DNA from: Candidatus Eiseniibacteriota bacterium
Lineage (GTDB): Bacteria > Eisenbacteria > RBG-16-71-46 > CAIMUX01
Direction of reading: 5' to 3'
NCBI GenBank assembly: GCA_020633975.1
Contig: JACKCR010000002.1
Span: 124,001 to 188,000, forward strand
Length of the DNA stretch: 64,000 nt
Below are positions 45,283-53,745 of this stretch, piece after piece (positions within the stretch are counted from its first letter, which is position 1; each line of letters starts with the position of its first letter). Under the pieces are notes generated by a model that saw only the letters and a program-made list of their open reading frames with translations, was not told the origin of the DNA and did not search any database. The translations under genes were made by a program, and so were the position numbers.

Positions 45283-46557
45283 ATGAAACGGATAGTCTTG
45301 ATCACGCTCGCGCTCGGCCTCGTCTCGGCCGGGCTCTGGTTTGGATTCCGGTCCCGGTCCGAGGCGGCCGAGTCATACCGGGTCGTGACGGTGAGCCGCG
45401 GAACGGTCGAGAAGACGATCTCTTCGACCGGAACGCTCGAGCCGATGGTCACGGTGCAAGTCGGCACCCAGGTCTCCGGACAGCTCTCGGAGATCCTGGT
45501 CGACTACAACGACCGCGTGACCGAGGGCCAGGTTCTGGCCCGGATCGACCCGAGTACCCTCTCCACGGCCGTCACCCAGGCCCAGATCTCGCTTCGCAAA
45601 GCGACGGCGGACCTGGCGGACCGGGACCGGGAAGCAAAGCGTCTCACCGGGCTCTACGAGCAGTCGCTTGCTTCCGAAGCCGACTACTCCAGCGCGCAGT
45701 ATCAGCTCGAGGTCGCGAAGGCGTCGAAAGCGGCGGCCGAGATCGACCTAGAACGTGCGAAGACGAACCTCGAGTACGCCACGATCCGCGCCCCGATCTC
45801 CGGAATCGTGGTCGAACGTTCGGTCGACGTCGGACAGACCGTAGCGGCGAGCCTCTCGGCTCCGCAGCTCTTCGTGCTCGCGGCAGACCTCTCCCAGATG
45901 AGGATCCTCGCCTCGGTCGATGAGTCCGACGTCGGCCAGATCGAAGAAGGGCAGAAAGTCCGGTTCACGGTGCAGGCCTACCCGAACGACGAGTTCGACG
46001 GTGTCGTTCGGCAGGTTCGGCTCCAGTCCACTCTCCAGGACAACGTCGTCAGCTACACCGTGGTCGTGGACGTGGAGAACTCGGACTCGAAGGTGATGCT
46101 CCTTCCTGGAATGACCGCGACGGTGGAGTTCCTCGTGCAGACGGCGGACGACGTCCTCACGTTGGCGAACGCAGGGCTCCGCTACAAGCCGTCGGACGAG
46201 CTGATGGCCCGCGCGACGGAGAACACGCGGAAGGCGCGCGAGGCGTCGGGAGGTTCGGACGGCCCGCCTGCTCCGGCGCGATCCGAGGGATCATCCGGCG
46301 AGCGTCGGAACGGACAGAGCATGGCATCGGTGATCTACCTCGCAGCGAACGGAGAGCCGCGACTCGCTCCCGTCCGCACCGGGATCACCGATGGACAGAA
46401 CACGGTGATCGAGAGCCCGGTCCTGGAGGAAGGGACGTCGGTGATCGCGGGAACGCAGTCGTCGAGTTCCGCGCAGTCCAGTGCAGTGTCGAGCCCGTTC
46501 AACCAGAACAGCAGCAGCGGTCGTCGGATGGGGCCGCCCCCTCCGGGTGGTTTCTAG
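45283..46557 (+). CDS. macA: MacA-like periplasmic adaptor (HlyD/RND family)
   Basis: 424 residues from ATG at 45283 (GGGGAG before it). Membrane anchor is about 4-22 (IVLITLALGLVSAGLWFGF). A lipoyl half (VSRGTVEKTISSTGTLEP...VQVGTQVSGQL), an alpha-hairpin (SLRKATADLADRDREAKRL), a second lipoyl half (APISGIVVERSVDVGQTV) and a beta-barrel follow. The Ser/Gly/Gln-rich tail (about 385-424) is low-complexity. It links the MacB ABC transporter, encoded next, to an outer-membrane channel (TolC-like, not in the window). Substrate unknown; MacAB handles macrolides, toxins or lipopeptides. Confidence 0.93.
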   Translation: MKRIVLITLALGLVSAGLWFGFRSRSEAAESYRVVTVSRGTVEKTISSTGTLEPMVTVQVGTQVSGQLSEILVDYNDRVTEGQVLARIDPSTLSTAVTQAQISLRKATADLADRDREAKRLTGLYEQSLASEADYSSAQYQLEVAKASKAAAEIDLERAKTNLEYATIRAPISGIVVERSVDVGQTVAASLSAPQLFVLAADLSQMRILASVDESDVGQIEEGQKVRFTVQAYPNDEFDGVVRQVRLQSTLQDNVVSYTVVVDVENSDSKVMLLPGMTATVEFLVQTADDVLTLANAGLRYKPSDELMARATENTRKAREASGGSDGPPAPARSEGSSGERRNGQSMASVIYLAANGEPRLAPVRTGITDGQNTVIESPVLEEGTSVIAGTQSSSSAQSSAVSSPFNQNSSSGRRMGPPPPGGF

Positions 46558-46597
46558 CGGTGCGTCGAGGAAGTCCCTGCGAACCTTCTTCACGAAC

Positions 46598-46616
46598 GGC
46601 CTGCTGGTCGCAGGCC
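46598..46616 (+). promoter_or_regulatory. Intercistronic hairpin between macA and macB ATPase genes
   Basis: GGCCTGC (46598-46604) and GCAGGCC (46610-46616) with loop TGGTC, 41 bases after the adaptor stop and 14 bases before the GGGAGGTG ribosome site. It could set the expression ratio within the operon. Confidence 0.4.
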
Positions 46617-46638
46617 AACGACTCTAGGGAGGTGCTCC

Positions 46639-47409
46639 ATGATCGACATCGCCAGCACGCGTGACTTCGTAATCGAAGCACGGGAACTCACGAAGACCTA
46701 CCGGATGGGCCACACCGAAGTCCACGCGCTCCGCGGCGTCGACCTACAGATCGCGCGCGGCGAGATGGTGGCGATCATGGGTGCGTCGGGATCCGGGAAG
46801 TCGACCCTCATGAACATGCTCGGCTGTCTCGATCGACCGGACGGTGGATCCTACGAGCTGGACGGAGTGGAGGTCGGCAGCCTCTCCCGCGATGGACTCG
46901 CCGACATCCGGAACGGGAAGATCGGGTTCGTCTTCCAGGGGTTCCATCTCCTCGCGCGTACGTCTGCACTCGAGAACGTGGAGCTTCCGCTCCTCTACGA
47001 CCGGAAGGGACGGTATCCGGATCCTCGCGGCGCCGCGGTCCGGGCGCTGGAGCGAGTCGGTCTCGGTGACCGCTTGGGTCACGACCCGAGCGAGCTGTCG
47101 GGTGGACAGCAGCAGCGAGTGGCGATCGCGCGGGCGCTCGTCACGGAACCGGCGATTCTCCTCGCGGACGAGCCGACCGGAAACCTCGACACCCGCACTT
47201 CGGTCGAGGTGATGGCTACGTTCCAAGAGCTGAACGATGCGGGTCTCACGATCCTGATCGTGACCCACGAACCGGACATCGCCGAGTACACGGACCGGAT
47301 CGTCGAGCTCCGGGACGGCCAGATCGTGCGGGACGTACCCGTACGGCCGCGCCGGCAGGCGTCGCGTGACTTGGTCGGGGTGAGTGCAGAGTTGGAGGTG
47401 GTGCGATGA
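46639..47409 (+). CDS. macB: MacB/LolD-type ABC transporter ATPase
   Basis: 256 residues, cytoplasmic. Walker A GASGSGKST, Q-loop FVFQGFHLL, signature LSGGQQQR, Walker B ILLADEPTGNLD and H-loop VTHEPDIAEY are all intact. The TYRMGHTEVHALRGVDL opening is typical of the MacB/LolD/FtsE group. GGGAGGTGCTCC precedes the ATG. Its last 4 bases overlap the permease start (ATGA), so the split MacB halves are coupled; in Proteobacteria they are one protein. It drives a mechanotransmission cycle rather than transport through the membrane. Confidence 0.95.
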   Translation: MIDIASTRDFVIEARELTKTYRMGHTEVHALRGVDLQIARGEMVAIMGASGSGKSTLMNMLGCLDRPDGGSYELDGVEVGSLSRDGLADIRNGKIGFVFQGFHLLARTSALENVELPLLYDRKGRYPDPRGAAVRALERVGLGDRLGHDPSELSGGQQQRVAIARALVTEPAILLADEPTGNLDTRTSVEVMATFQELNDAGLTILIVTHEPDIAEYTDRIVELRDGQIVRDVPVRPRRQASRDLVGVSAELEVVR

Positions 47410-48623
47410 GAACCGATCGACTCGTCCGGATCGCCCTCCGGTCGCTCGTGAAGAACAAGATGCGTGCGGCGCTCACGATGCTCGGCGTCATCATCGGAGT
47501 CGGCGCGGTCATCATCATGGTCGCGATCGGTGATGGGGCGCGCTCGGTCATCGAGGAGCAGATCGCCGACCTCGGGACGAACCTCCTCGTCGTCACGCCC
47601 GGATCGACCACGGTCGGGGGAGCACGTCAGGGGGCCGGCTCCTCTTCGCGTCTCACCGTGGACGACGCCCTCTTCCTCGAACGCGAGAGCACGCTCCTCG
47701 CCAACGTCTCACCCGTCATCGCGACGTTCACGCAGATCGTCGGCGGCAACGGGAACTGGCGGGCGCCGATCAACGGCGTGGACCTCGACTACGTCGACAT
47801 CCGGGACTGGTCGATCGAGTCGGGACGGGGCTTCGAGTCGAGCGATCTCACCGGGAAACGAAAGGTCGCGATCCTGGGACACACCGTCGCCGAGCAGCTC
47901 TTTCCCGACGAGGATCCGATCGGGGCGCAGGTCCGGCTCCGGAACGTCCCGTTCGAGGTGATCGGGGTCCTTTCGGAGAAGGGGCAGACCGCGGAGGGAA
48001 GTGACCAGGACGACATCGTCCTCGCGCCCTACACCACAGTCCAGACACGCCTCGCCGGTCGTCAGTTCGTCGCACAGATCCTGGGGAGCGCGTTCTCCAC
48101 GGAGGACATCGCGGCGGCGCAGGAGGAGGTTCGCACACTCGTACGTGAGTCGCACCAGCTCAGCAGCTGGGAGGACGACGACTTCACCGTGCGGAACCAG
48201 ACCCAGATCGCGGAGACGGCCGCAGGAGCTACGGAGACGATGACGGTTCTCCTCGCGTCGATCGCAGGGATCTCGCTCCTCGTCGGCGGGATCGGGATCA
48301 TGAACATCATGCTCGTCTCGGTGACGGAACGGACGCGGGAGATCGGTCTGCGGATGGCACTCGGCGCACGCGGTGGCGATGTGCTCCGCCAGTTCCTCAT
48401 CGAGAGCCTCGTGCTCTCGGCGATGGGAGGGCTGCTCGGCCTCGGACTCGGAGGGCTGGGCTCGGTCGTCGTGTCGCACTTCACCGGATGGCCGGTTGCG
48501 ATCTCACCGACCACTGCGGCCATCGCGATGATCTTCGCGGGGATCGTCGGTGTGGGGTTCGGATACTACCCGGCTCGGAAGGCCGCCGCGCTCGATCCGA
48601 TCGTGGCCCTGCGCTTCGACTGA
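47406..48623 (+). CDS. MacB-type ABC transporter permease (FtsX-like)
   Basis: 405 residues. First TM at about 20-43 (ALTMLGVIIGVGAVIIMVAI), a periplasmic domain of about 220 residues (MacB_PCD), then three TMs in the C-terminal third (ILLASIAGISLLVGGIGIMN, LVLSAMGGLLGLGLGGLGSV, IAMIFAGIVGVGFGYYPA) with the coupling motif ERTREIGLRMALGA. It completes the MacA-MacB efflux unit with the two preceding genes. Confidence 0.94.
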   Translation: MRTDRLVRIALRSLVKNKMRAALTMLGVIIGVGAVIIMVAIGDGARSVIEEQIADLGTNLLVVTPGSTTVGGARQGAGSSSRLTVDDALFLERESTLLANVSPVIATFTQIVGGNGNWRAPINGVDLDYVDIRDWSIESGRGFESSDLTGKRKVAILGHTVAEQLFPDEDPIGAQVRLRNVPFEVIGVLSEKGQTAEGSDQDDIVLAPYTTVQTRLAGRQFVAQILGSAFSTEDIAAAQEEVRTLVRESHQLSSWEDDDFTVRNQTQIAETAAGATETMTVLLASIAGISLLVGGIGIMNIMLVSVTERTREIGLRMALGARGGDVLRQFLIESLVLSAMGGLLGLGLGGLGSVVVSHFTGWPVAISPTTAAIAMIFAGIVGVGFGYYPARKAAALDPIVALRFD

Positions 48624-48731
48624 TCTGCCTGCGGAATGGAGGGGACGTGTCCGCTCCACATCGCTACACTGCGTCGTGCCGAAGCCCTTCCGGCCTGGAT
48701 GGAGGGCATCGTTCTTCCCGAAGGAGGAGAC

Positions 48732-49148
48732 ATGATCCATGGGAAGATGATCGCGCTGTCGACCCGAGGGTTCAGCGAGATCCACGACCTCACCGATGAC
48801 GTCCGTGCAGCCGTAGCCGAGTCAGGAATCCAGGAGGGGATCGTCAACGTCTTCGCGATCGGATCGACCGCTTCCGTCACGACGATCGAGTTCGAGCCCG
48901 CTCTCGTCCGCGACATGAGCGAAGCGCTCGAACGCCTCTGGCCCCGGGACATGCAGAGCCACCACTCCGAGACGTGGGGAGACGACAACGGCTTCAGCCA
49001 TCTCCGCGCGTCGTTCATGGGGCCGGGTCTGACGGTACCCGTACACCGCGGGGAGGTGCTTCTGGGCACGTGGCAGCAGATCGTGGTTCTCGACCACGAC
49101 AATCGGCCCCGTGATCGCCGCGTGTTCGCGCAGGTGGTCGGCGAGTAG
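48732..49148 (+). CDS. yjbQ: YjbQ-family (UPF0047) protein
   Basis: 138 residues from ATG at 48732 behind GAAGGAGGAGAC; the upstream frame from 48636 has no site. Family motifs are visible: VNVFAIGSTASVTTIEFEP, SHHSETWGDDNGFSHLRA with its conserved histidines, and GTWQQIVVLDHDNRPRDRRV. YjbQ proteins are small trimers with a secondary thiamine-phosphate-synthase activity; the true role is uncertain. Cytoplasmic, about 110 bases behind the permease gene, possibly on its own promoter. Convergent with the kinase gene, 15 bases apart. Confidence 0.95.
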   Translation: MIHGKMIALSTRGFSEIHDLTDDVRAAVAESGIQEGIVNVFAIGSTASVTTIEFEPALVRDMSEALERLWPRDMQSHHSETWGDDNGFSHLRASFMGPGLTVPVHRGEVLLGTWQQIVVLDHDNRPRDRRVFAQVVGE

Positions 49149-49163
49149 TTCGTGGGGGCCGGT

Positions 49164-50609
49164 TCAGCCGGTCGTATCGCACATCTTTCTGAGTAGACGG
49201 ATCTCCCGCTGATAGTTCGCGAGCAGCAGTTCCTGCACCGCCTGGTTCGACGGATCTGCTTCGAGTGCGGCCCTGAGCTCGCGGACCGCGTCCTGCACGA
49301 TGCGCAGGCTCTCTTCGGAGACGGGATCCGTTTCGCCGGCCTCTTCCTTCTCTCGCAGCGCGGTCATGAGCTGCTGCCTCACTTCCGCGTACTCCGTCTC
49401 CCCGGCGAGGAATCGGATCCGTCCCTCCGCCTCTGCCTCACTCTGGCTCGCTGACTCTGGTGGTGGCGCTGCCGGCTCCGGGCGTTGGAGGAAGCTGATT
49501 GCGCCCAACCCCAGCCCGAAGAGTGCGACCGCAGCGGCGAGGATCGGTGTCCTTCGACGACCCACTGCCTTTCGGACCCGGTAGAGCCCGCTGTCACGTT
49601 TCGCCGCGATCGGCCGTCCATCCAGGTACGCTTCGAGATCGACGGCCAACTCGCGCGCCGTCGCGTACCGCCGGTCGGGATCCTTGGCGATGGTTCGGAG
49701 AAGGATGGTCTCGAGATCGCTGTCGATCGGGCACTTGCTCGATCGATCCAGCCGCCGTCCGGGGCGGGACGGCCTCGGAGTGGTTCCGGTCACACTATCC
49801 CAGGCGCGGGTGGGAGAGGCCGGGGGAGTGTCGACGATGTGCTTCAGCACCTCGACGATCTGGCTGTCGACCGGGTAGGGGCTCGTCCCGGTGCAGATCT
49901 CGTAGAGGATCATGCCGAGGGAGTAGACGTCCGTCCGCGCGTCGATCGAATCGGCGCGACCCCGCACCTGTTCGGGCGACATGTAGGCGAACGTCCCGAG
50001 CACCTGTCCGGTCATCGAGACGAACGAGTCCTCTCCGGCCAGCATCGGCCGCGCCAGTCCGAAGTCGACGATCTTGGGGTGTCCTGTCCGGTCGATCAGG
50101 ATGTTCGAAGGCTTGAGGTCGCGGTGAATGATGCCTTGCTCGTGCGCGAACTCGACCGCATCGAGGATTGCGAGGAAGAGCCGGAGCGTGTCGTCGAGCG
50201 TGAGCGACTCCCCACGGATGTGCTGGTCCAACGTGCGTCCGTCGATGAATTCCATGACGCAGTAGAGGAGGCCGTCACTCGTCCGGCCGGAGTCGAAGAT
50301 CGAGACGATGTTGGGGTGGTCGAGTCGCGCGCTGATCTCGACCTCACGCTGGAACCGCTTCTTCGCGGTTTCGGTGGCGAAGCTGCCTCCGGTCAGGACC
50401 TTTATCGCAACGCGTCGCTTGGTGGAGGCCTGGAGGGCTTCGTACACGACGCCCTGGCCGCCCTGATGGAGTGGACGGAAGTTGCTGTAGCCGGGAATGG
50501 CGACGACCCGCTGCGGAGCGAGTACCTCCTGCGGTTCGGCGTAGGTGGGGTCGGTCTCACGGACCGGCACTCCGCCTGTCGGGATGTGCGGTGGATCTCC
50601 GCCGTTCAT
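49164..50609 (-). CDS. Transmembrane Ser/Thr protein kinase linked to the ECF sigma locus
   Basis: 481 residues from ATG at 50609 (GAGGGAGCG before it; the frame reaches 50741 without a better site). The kinase domain (about 40-320) has a degenerate glycine loop HQGGQGVVYEA, K70 in VAIKVL, HRDLKPSN (D164) and VDFG (D182). A membrane helix near 375-398 (ILAAAVALFGLGLGAISFLQ) is followed by a short acidic helical tail. The tail's AVRELRAALEADPSNQAVQE...YQREIRLL matches the tail of the anti-sigma factor encoded across the sigma gene. The gene is transcribed divergently from the sigma operon. A role in tuning that sigma factor is inferred from position and the shared tail. Confidence 0.93.
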   Translation of the reverse strand: MNGGDPPHIPTGGVPVRETDPTYAEPQEVLAPQRVVAIPGYSNFRPLHQGGQGVVYEALQASTKRRVAIKVLTGGSFATETAKKRFQREVEISARLDHPNIVSIFDSGRTSDGLLYCVMEFIDGRTLDQHIRGESLTLDDTLRLFLAILDAVEFAHEQGIIHRDLKPSNILIDRTGHPKIVDFGLARPMLAGEDSFVSMTGQVLGTFAYMSPEQVRGRADSIDARTDVYSLGMILYEICTGTSPYPVDSQIVEVLKHIVDTPPASPTRAWDSVTGTTPRPSRPGRRLDRSSKCPIDSDLETILLRTIAKDPDRRYATARELAVDLEAYLDGRPIAAKRDSGLYRVRKAVGRRRTPILAAAVALFGLGLGAISFLQRPEPAAPPPESASQSEAEAEGRIRFLAGETEYAEVRQQLMTALREKEEAGETDPVSEESLRIVQDAVRELRAALEADPSNQAVQELLLANYQREIRLLRKMCDTTG

Positions 50610-50934
50610 CGCTCCCTCGGTCTCCCCAACAATCGCAGCTGCCGCGCTGGCTCGCATCATAGCTTTGAGACGATGGCAAGGGCGGGACCGTTTGGTAGAG
50701 ATCGGAAGATCGACGAGCGACCCAAGGGGACGGGTGATCAAGGCTACGTGATCCGAAAGGTGAGGGCGGCTCTGTAAATGGCTATACTGCAGTTAGTTAG
50801 GGCATTGTAGGGTGTGCTGGCCGATGTCCGTCCGTTGCTCCCGTCGCCTCGTCGATGCCGAGGAAATCGATTCGTCTTCCAACCCTGTGACCGTGAGGTC
50901 CGTCCAAGCAATCGAAGGAACGGGGGAGGTTGGA
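50610..50934. promoter_or_regulatory. Divergent promoter region, kinase / ECF sigma operon
   Basis: About 325 bases. A TATACT box lies at 50783-50788 for plus-strand transcription but without a good -35, followed by AGTTAGTTAGG. The long leader (about 140 bases) before the sigma start is open in the sigma frame from 50812. No autoregulated GGAAC/TCT-type ECF promoter is obvious. Confidence 0.4.
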
Positions 50935-51495
50935 ATGGATTGGCCGGCAACGATAGCAGAGGATCCGGCCACCATGGACGAGCACCGGCTCATAGAAAGG
51001 GCGAAGGATGGCGACCTATCTGCCTTCGAAGCGCTCTACCGAGCACATGTCGCTCGGGTCTATGCGCTCTGCCTCCGTCTCTGGGGCGACCCGGAAGGAG
51101 CCGAGGAGATCGTGCAGGACGTGTTCGTCAAGCTCTGGACGAAGATCGGCACGTTCAAAGGAAACAGCGCGTTCTCGAGCTGGCTCCATCGACTCGCAGT
51201 CAACCGAACGTTGGATCGGATCCGCTCCGAACGGCGGCGAAACGCCTGGGAAGTGGACGACGAGAATGCGGACGAGCGGCCCGACGCATCGGGCGGAAAC
51301 ACGGCACCCGAGACGAGACTCGCTCTCGAGCGAGCGATCCGGAGTCTCCCGGACGGTGCGAGGACGGTGCTGGTCCTCCACGACATCGAAGGGTTCCGGC
51401 ACGACGAGATCGCGGAACTCACGGGCATCGCGACCGGAACTTCCAAGGCGCAGCTCCATCGAGCGAGGAAGCTGCTCCGCGAACGGATGAAGTAG
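50935..51495 (+). CDS. ECF-type RNA polymerase sigma factor
   Basis: 186 residues from ATG at 50935 behind GGGGGAGGTTGGA; the longer frame from 50812 lacks a site. Region 2 (FEALYRAHVARVYALCLRLW, EEIVQDVFVKLW, FSSWLHRLAVNRTLDRIR) and region 4 (IRSLPDGARTVLVLHDIEGF, HDEIAELTGIATGTSKAQLH) are complete; region 3 is missing, as in all ECF sigmas. It directs RNA polymerase to a stress regulon, held by the membrane anti-sigma factor encoded 25 bases downstream. The divergent kinase gene suggests phosphorylation as an input. Confidence 0.96.
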   Translation: MDWPATIAEDPATMDEHRLIERAKDGDLSAFEALYRAHVARVYALCLRLWGDPEGAEEIVQDVFVKLWTKIGTFKGNSAFSSWLHRLAVNRTLDRIRSERRRNAWEVDDENADERPDASGGNTAPETRLALERAIRSLPDGARTVLVLHDIEGFRHDEIAELTGIATGTSKAQLHRARKLLRERMK

Positions 51496-51520
51496 TGAGA
51501 CGACGGCAAGGAACCATGGA

Positions 51521-52414
51521 ATGACGCTCCACGACGACATCCAGAGCCACTTCGGCGACTATCTCGCGAGAGAACTCGACGAGAGTACGCACGAGGAAGT
51601 GCGAAGCCACCTCGAGCGCTGTCCCGAGTGTCGGGCCGAGCTTTCGTCCCTTCGGGAGCTGCTCGAACAGCTCGGACAGCTCCCTCGCGAGGTGGAGCCG
51701 GAACGAGATCTCTTCCACGGCATCGCCGCGCGGATCGGCGACCCGAATGAGGTGAGTACGACGGCTCCGGCTGCGTGGACCGCTGCCGTGACGGTTGACG
51801 AAGTGGGTGCGGGCGCGATGGCATCAGGTGAGCGAGGACCCTCTCCTACCCACGACGCTTCGCCGGTGCGGGCGAACCGAGCCCCCAGCACATCGTCCTC
51901 CCAAGGAAACGCTGTTCGCCGATTCTGGCAGTCCTTCTTCACGCCGGGTCCGGCACTGGCAGGTGCATTGGGTGCGCTGGCCGTCCTGGTGGGAGTGATC
52001 CTCTGGGCGGAGCGCGGACGCGAGCCGGGACAGACGGGTGACCTCGCGGCGACCGGGTCGACGGAGCACCAAGTCGAAGCAACCGGGGTTTCGGCTCCCG
52101 AATCCGCGGGCGTGGAAGGTCGACCGGCGACACCGAGGTTCGTCTCCTCGCTCGTCCGTGCGCTGGAGTACGAGTGTATGGGGGCGGGGAAGGAGCTCTA
52201 CGCCGCCGCCTCGGCTGGCGACGTGTCCTTTGGTCCCGGAGTCGATCAGGCGCTCGACACGGATGTGAAGCTGCTCGACGACGCGATCGACGAGACGTTG
52301 GCTGCGCTCGAAGCCGATCCTGACGACGCGCAGCTCCTACAGATGCTCACGCAACGGTATCAACAGAAGCTCGCGCTCCTCCACCGGGCCATCCGGCTCG
52401 CGGAAGTGGCGTGA
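51521..52414 (+). CDS. Membrane anti-sigma factor with zf-HC2 domain
   Basis: 297 residues. The N-terminal zinc-binding anti-sigma domain has HLERCPECRAEL (H-x3-C-x2-C) preceded by HFGDYLARELDESTHEEV. A disordered Ser/Pro linker leads to one membrane helix at about 147-165 (ALAGALGALAVLVGVILWA). The extracytoplasmic part ends in helices DDAIDETLAALEADPDDAQ and YQQKLALLHRAIRLAEVA. That last segment aligns with the C-terminus of the kinase at 49164-50609 (15 identical residues in about 39). It should hold the sigma factor inactive and release it on an envelope signal. It lies in an operon with sigma (25 bases before) and the DUF4097 gene (70 bases after). Confidence 0.92.
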   Translation: MTLHDDIQSHFGDYLARELDESTHEEVRSHLERCPECRAELSSLRELLEQLGQLPREVEPERDLFHGIAARIGDPNEVSTTAPAAWTAAVTVDEVGAGAMASGERGPSPTHDASPVRANRAPSTSSSQGNAVRRFWQSFFTPGPALAGALGALAVLVGVILWAERGREPGQTGDLAATGSTEHQVEATGVSAPESAGVEGRPATPRFVSSLVRALEYECMGAGKELYAAASAGDVSFGPGVDQALDTDVKLLDDAIDETLAALEADPDDAQLLQMLTQRYQQKLALLHRAIRLAEVA

Positions 52415-52484
52415 TTCCAAGACGAAGGTTCCCAGAGTTCGGGATGAAGACGCGGCTTCGCCGCAACGACGAGGAGAACGAGAG

Positions 52485-53483
52485 ATGAAGTACGACGACA
52501 TCCAGATGGAACGCGAGCTCGTTCGCGCCGGAGGCCCGGCCGATCGCGACACCGCCGGCTCCGGGGTGTTGCCGCAGACGTCGCCCACGGGGCGCCGGGT
52601 GTGCGCGGGAATCGTTGGGCTCGTTCTCGTGGCGTCGACGGCGATCTGTGCATGGGCCGGACAAACGGTCGACGAGAAGGCGTCCGTTTCCAAGGACGGG
52701 CGTGTCGACATCGAGAACCTCGGTGGTTCCGTCCGGGTCATCGGCTGGGACAAGAACGAGGTCACGGTGGAGGGCGTTCTCGCAGACGACGCGGAGGACT
52801 TCGTGTTCGAGGCGGACGACCGGAGGACCAAGATCGAGGTCATTTTCCCGAGGCGGATGCGTGGGAACCACGATGTCGACTCTGATCTCGAAGTGCACGT
52901 TCCCAAGGGAAGTCGGGTCCGCGTCAGCACGGTGAGCGCGACGATCGACATCAAGGACGTCACCGGCAGTGTCGACCTCGAGTCGGTGAGCGGTGAGATC
53001 ACGGTGGTCGGACCGATGGAGTCGGCCGAAGCACAGTCGGTGAGCGGCGAGCTCCGGATCAGTGGAAAGGTGGGGGAGATCGACGCAGGGTCCGTGAGCG
53101 GCGACGTGATCCTCGATGTTCCGGGCGGAGACGTTGCCGTCTCCACGGTGAGTGGAGATATCGAGACGGTTGGAGGCGTGTTCGAGTCCGGTGACTTCAG
53201 CTCCGTATCCGGATCGATCGAGTTCGATGGGGCTCCGACCGAGTCCGGATCGCTCGAGTTCGACTGCCACAGCGGCCGGGTCCGGATCAAGCTTCCCTCC
53301 GACCTCTCCGCCGAAGTCGACGTGAACACGTTCTCGGGGGACATCGACAGCGCCTTTGGTCCCAAGCCCCGCCGGACCAGCGACTACGCTCCCGGGAAGG
53401 AACTCAGCTTCACGATGGGTGATGGCGACGCTCGGATCTCGATCAACACATTCAGTGGATCCGTTCGGATCGTCGGCAAGTAG
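52485..53483 (+). CDS. DUF4097-family beta-strand repeat protein
   Basis: 332 residues, GAGGAGAACGAGAG before the ATG. A hydrophobic segment at about 40-60 (AGIVGLVLVASTAICAWAG) is a signal or anchor after a 38-residue hydrophilic N-terminus. The rest is a beta-helix-like ladder with SVSGE/SVSGD repeated every 18-22 residues (ESVSGEI, QSVSGEL, GSVSGDV, STVSGDI, SSVSGSI), ending in NTFSGDI and NTFSGSV. DUF4097 proteins are commonly encoded behind ECF sigma/anti-sigma pairs in FCB bacteria and Gemmatimonadetes; function unknown, perhaps an envelope-stress effector or sensor. A strong terminator follows 8 bases after the stop. Confidence 0.93.
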   Translation: MKYDDIQMERELVRAGGPADRDTAGSGVLPQTSPTGRRVCAGIVGLVLVASTAICAWAGQTVDEKASVSKDGRVDIENLGGSVRVIGWDKNEVTVEGVLADDAEDFVFEADDRRTKIEVIFPRRMRGNHDVDSDLEVHVPKGSRVRVSTVSATIDIKDVTGSVDLESVSGEITVVGPMESAEAQSVSGELRISGKVGEIDAGSVSGDVILDVPGGDVAVSTVSGDIETVGGVFESGDFSSVSGSIEFDGAPTESGSLEFDCHSGRVRIKLPSDLSAEVDVNTFSGDIDSAFGPKPRRTSDYAPGKELSFTMGDGDARISINTFSGSVRIVGK

Positions 53484-53491
53484 CGAACGTA

Positions 53492-53524
53492 CCTGCGGGA
53501 CGCCTTCGGGATTCGTCCCGCAGG
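53492..53524 (+). terminator. Operon terminator hairpin
   Basis: CCTGCGGGACG (53492-53502) and CGTCCCGCAGG (53514-53524), a perfect 11-bp stem closing the sigma/anti-sigma/DUF4097 operon. Confidence 0.75.
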
Positions 53525-53629
53525 AGTAGCTCTAGCATCGCGTCGAGAGCCCATCCCTAGCGGGAGGATCCGTCCAGGAATCTCCCACAGTGGCAGCCCA
53601 CCGCCGCGTCCCTACGAGGGGCGTGGCGG

Positions 53630-53647
53630 TACTTGTTTTCACAAGTA
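53630..53647. promoter_or_regulatory. Inverted repeat upstream of the CHRD gene
   Basis: TACTTGT-TTTC-ACAAGTA, perfect 7-bp arms in an AT-richer stretch, about 100 bases before the start. A possible operator or part of the promoter. Confidence 0.4.
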
Positions 53648-53745
53648 TTTTCCGGGAAGGTGTATCAGATCGGTGAGAGACTCCGACCGTTTGGACGGGC
53701 TGGACCCTAGGAACAGCTTTTCGCACGTCCAACACGGAGGTCTCC

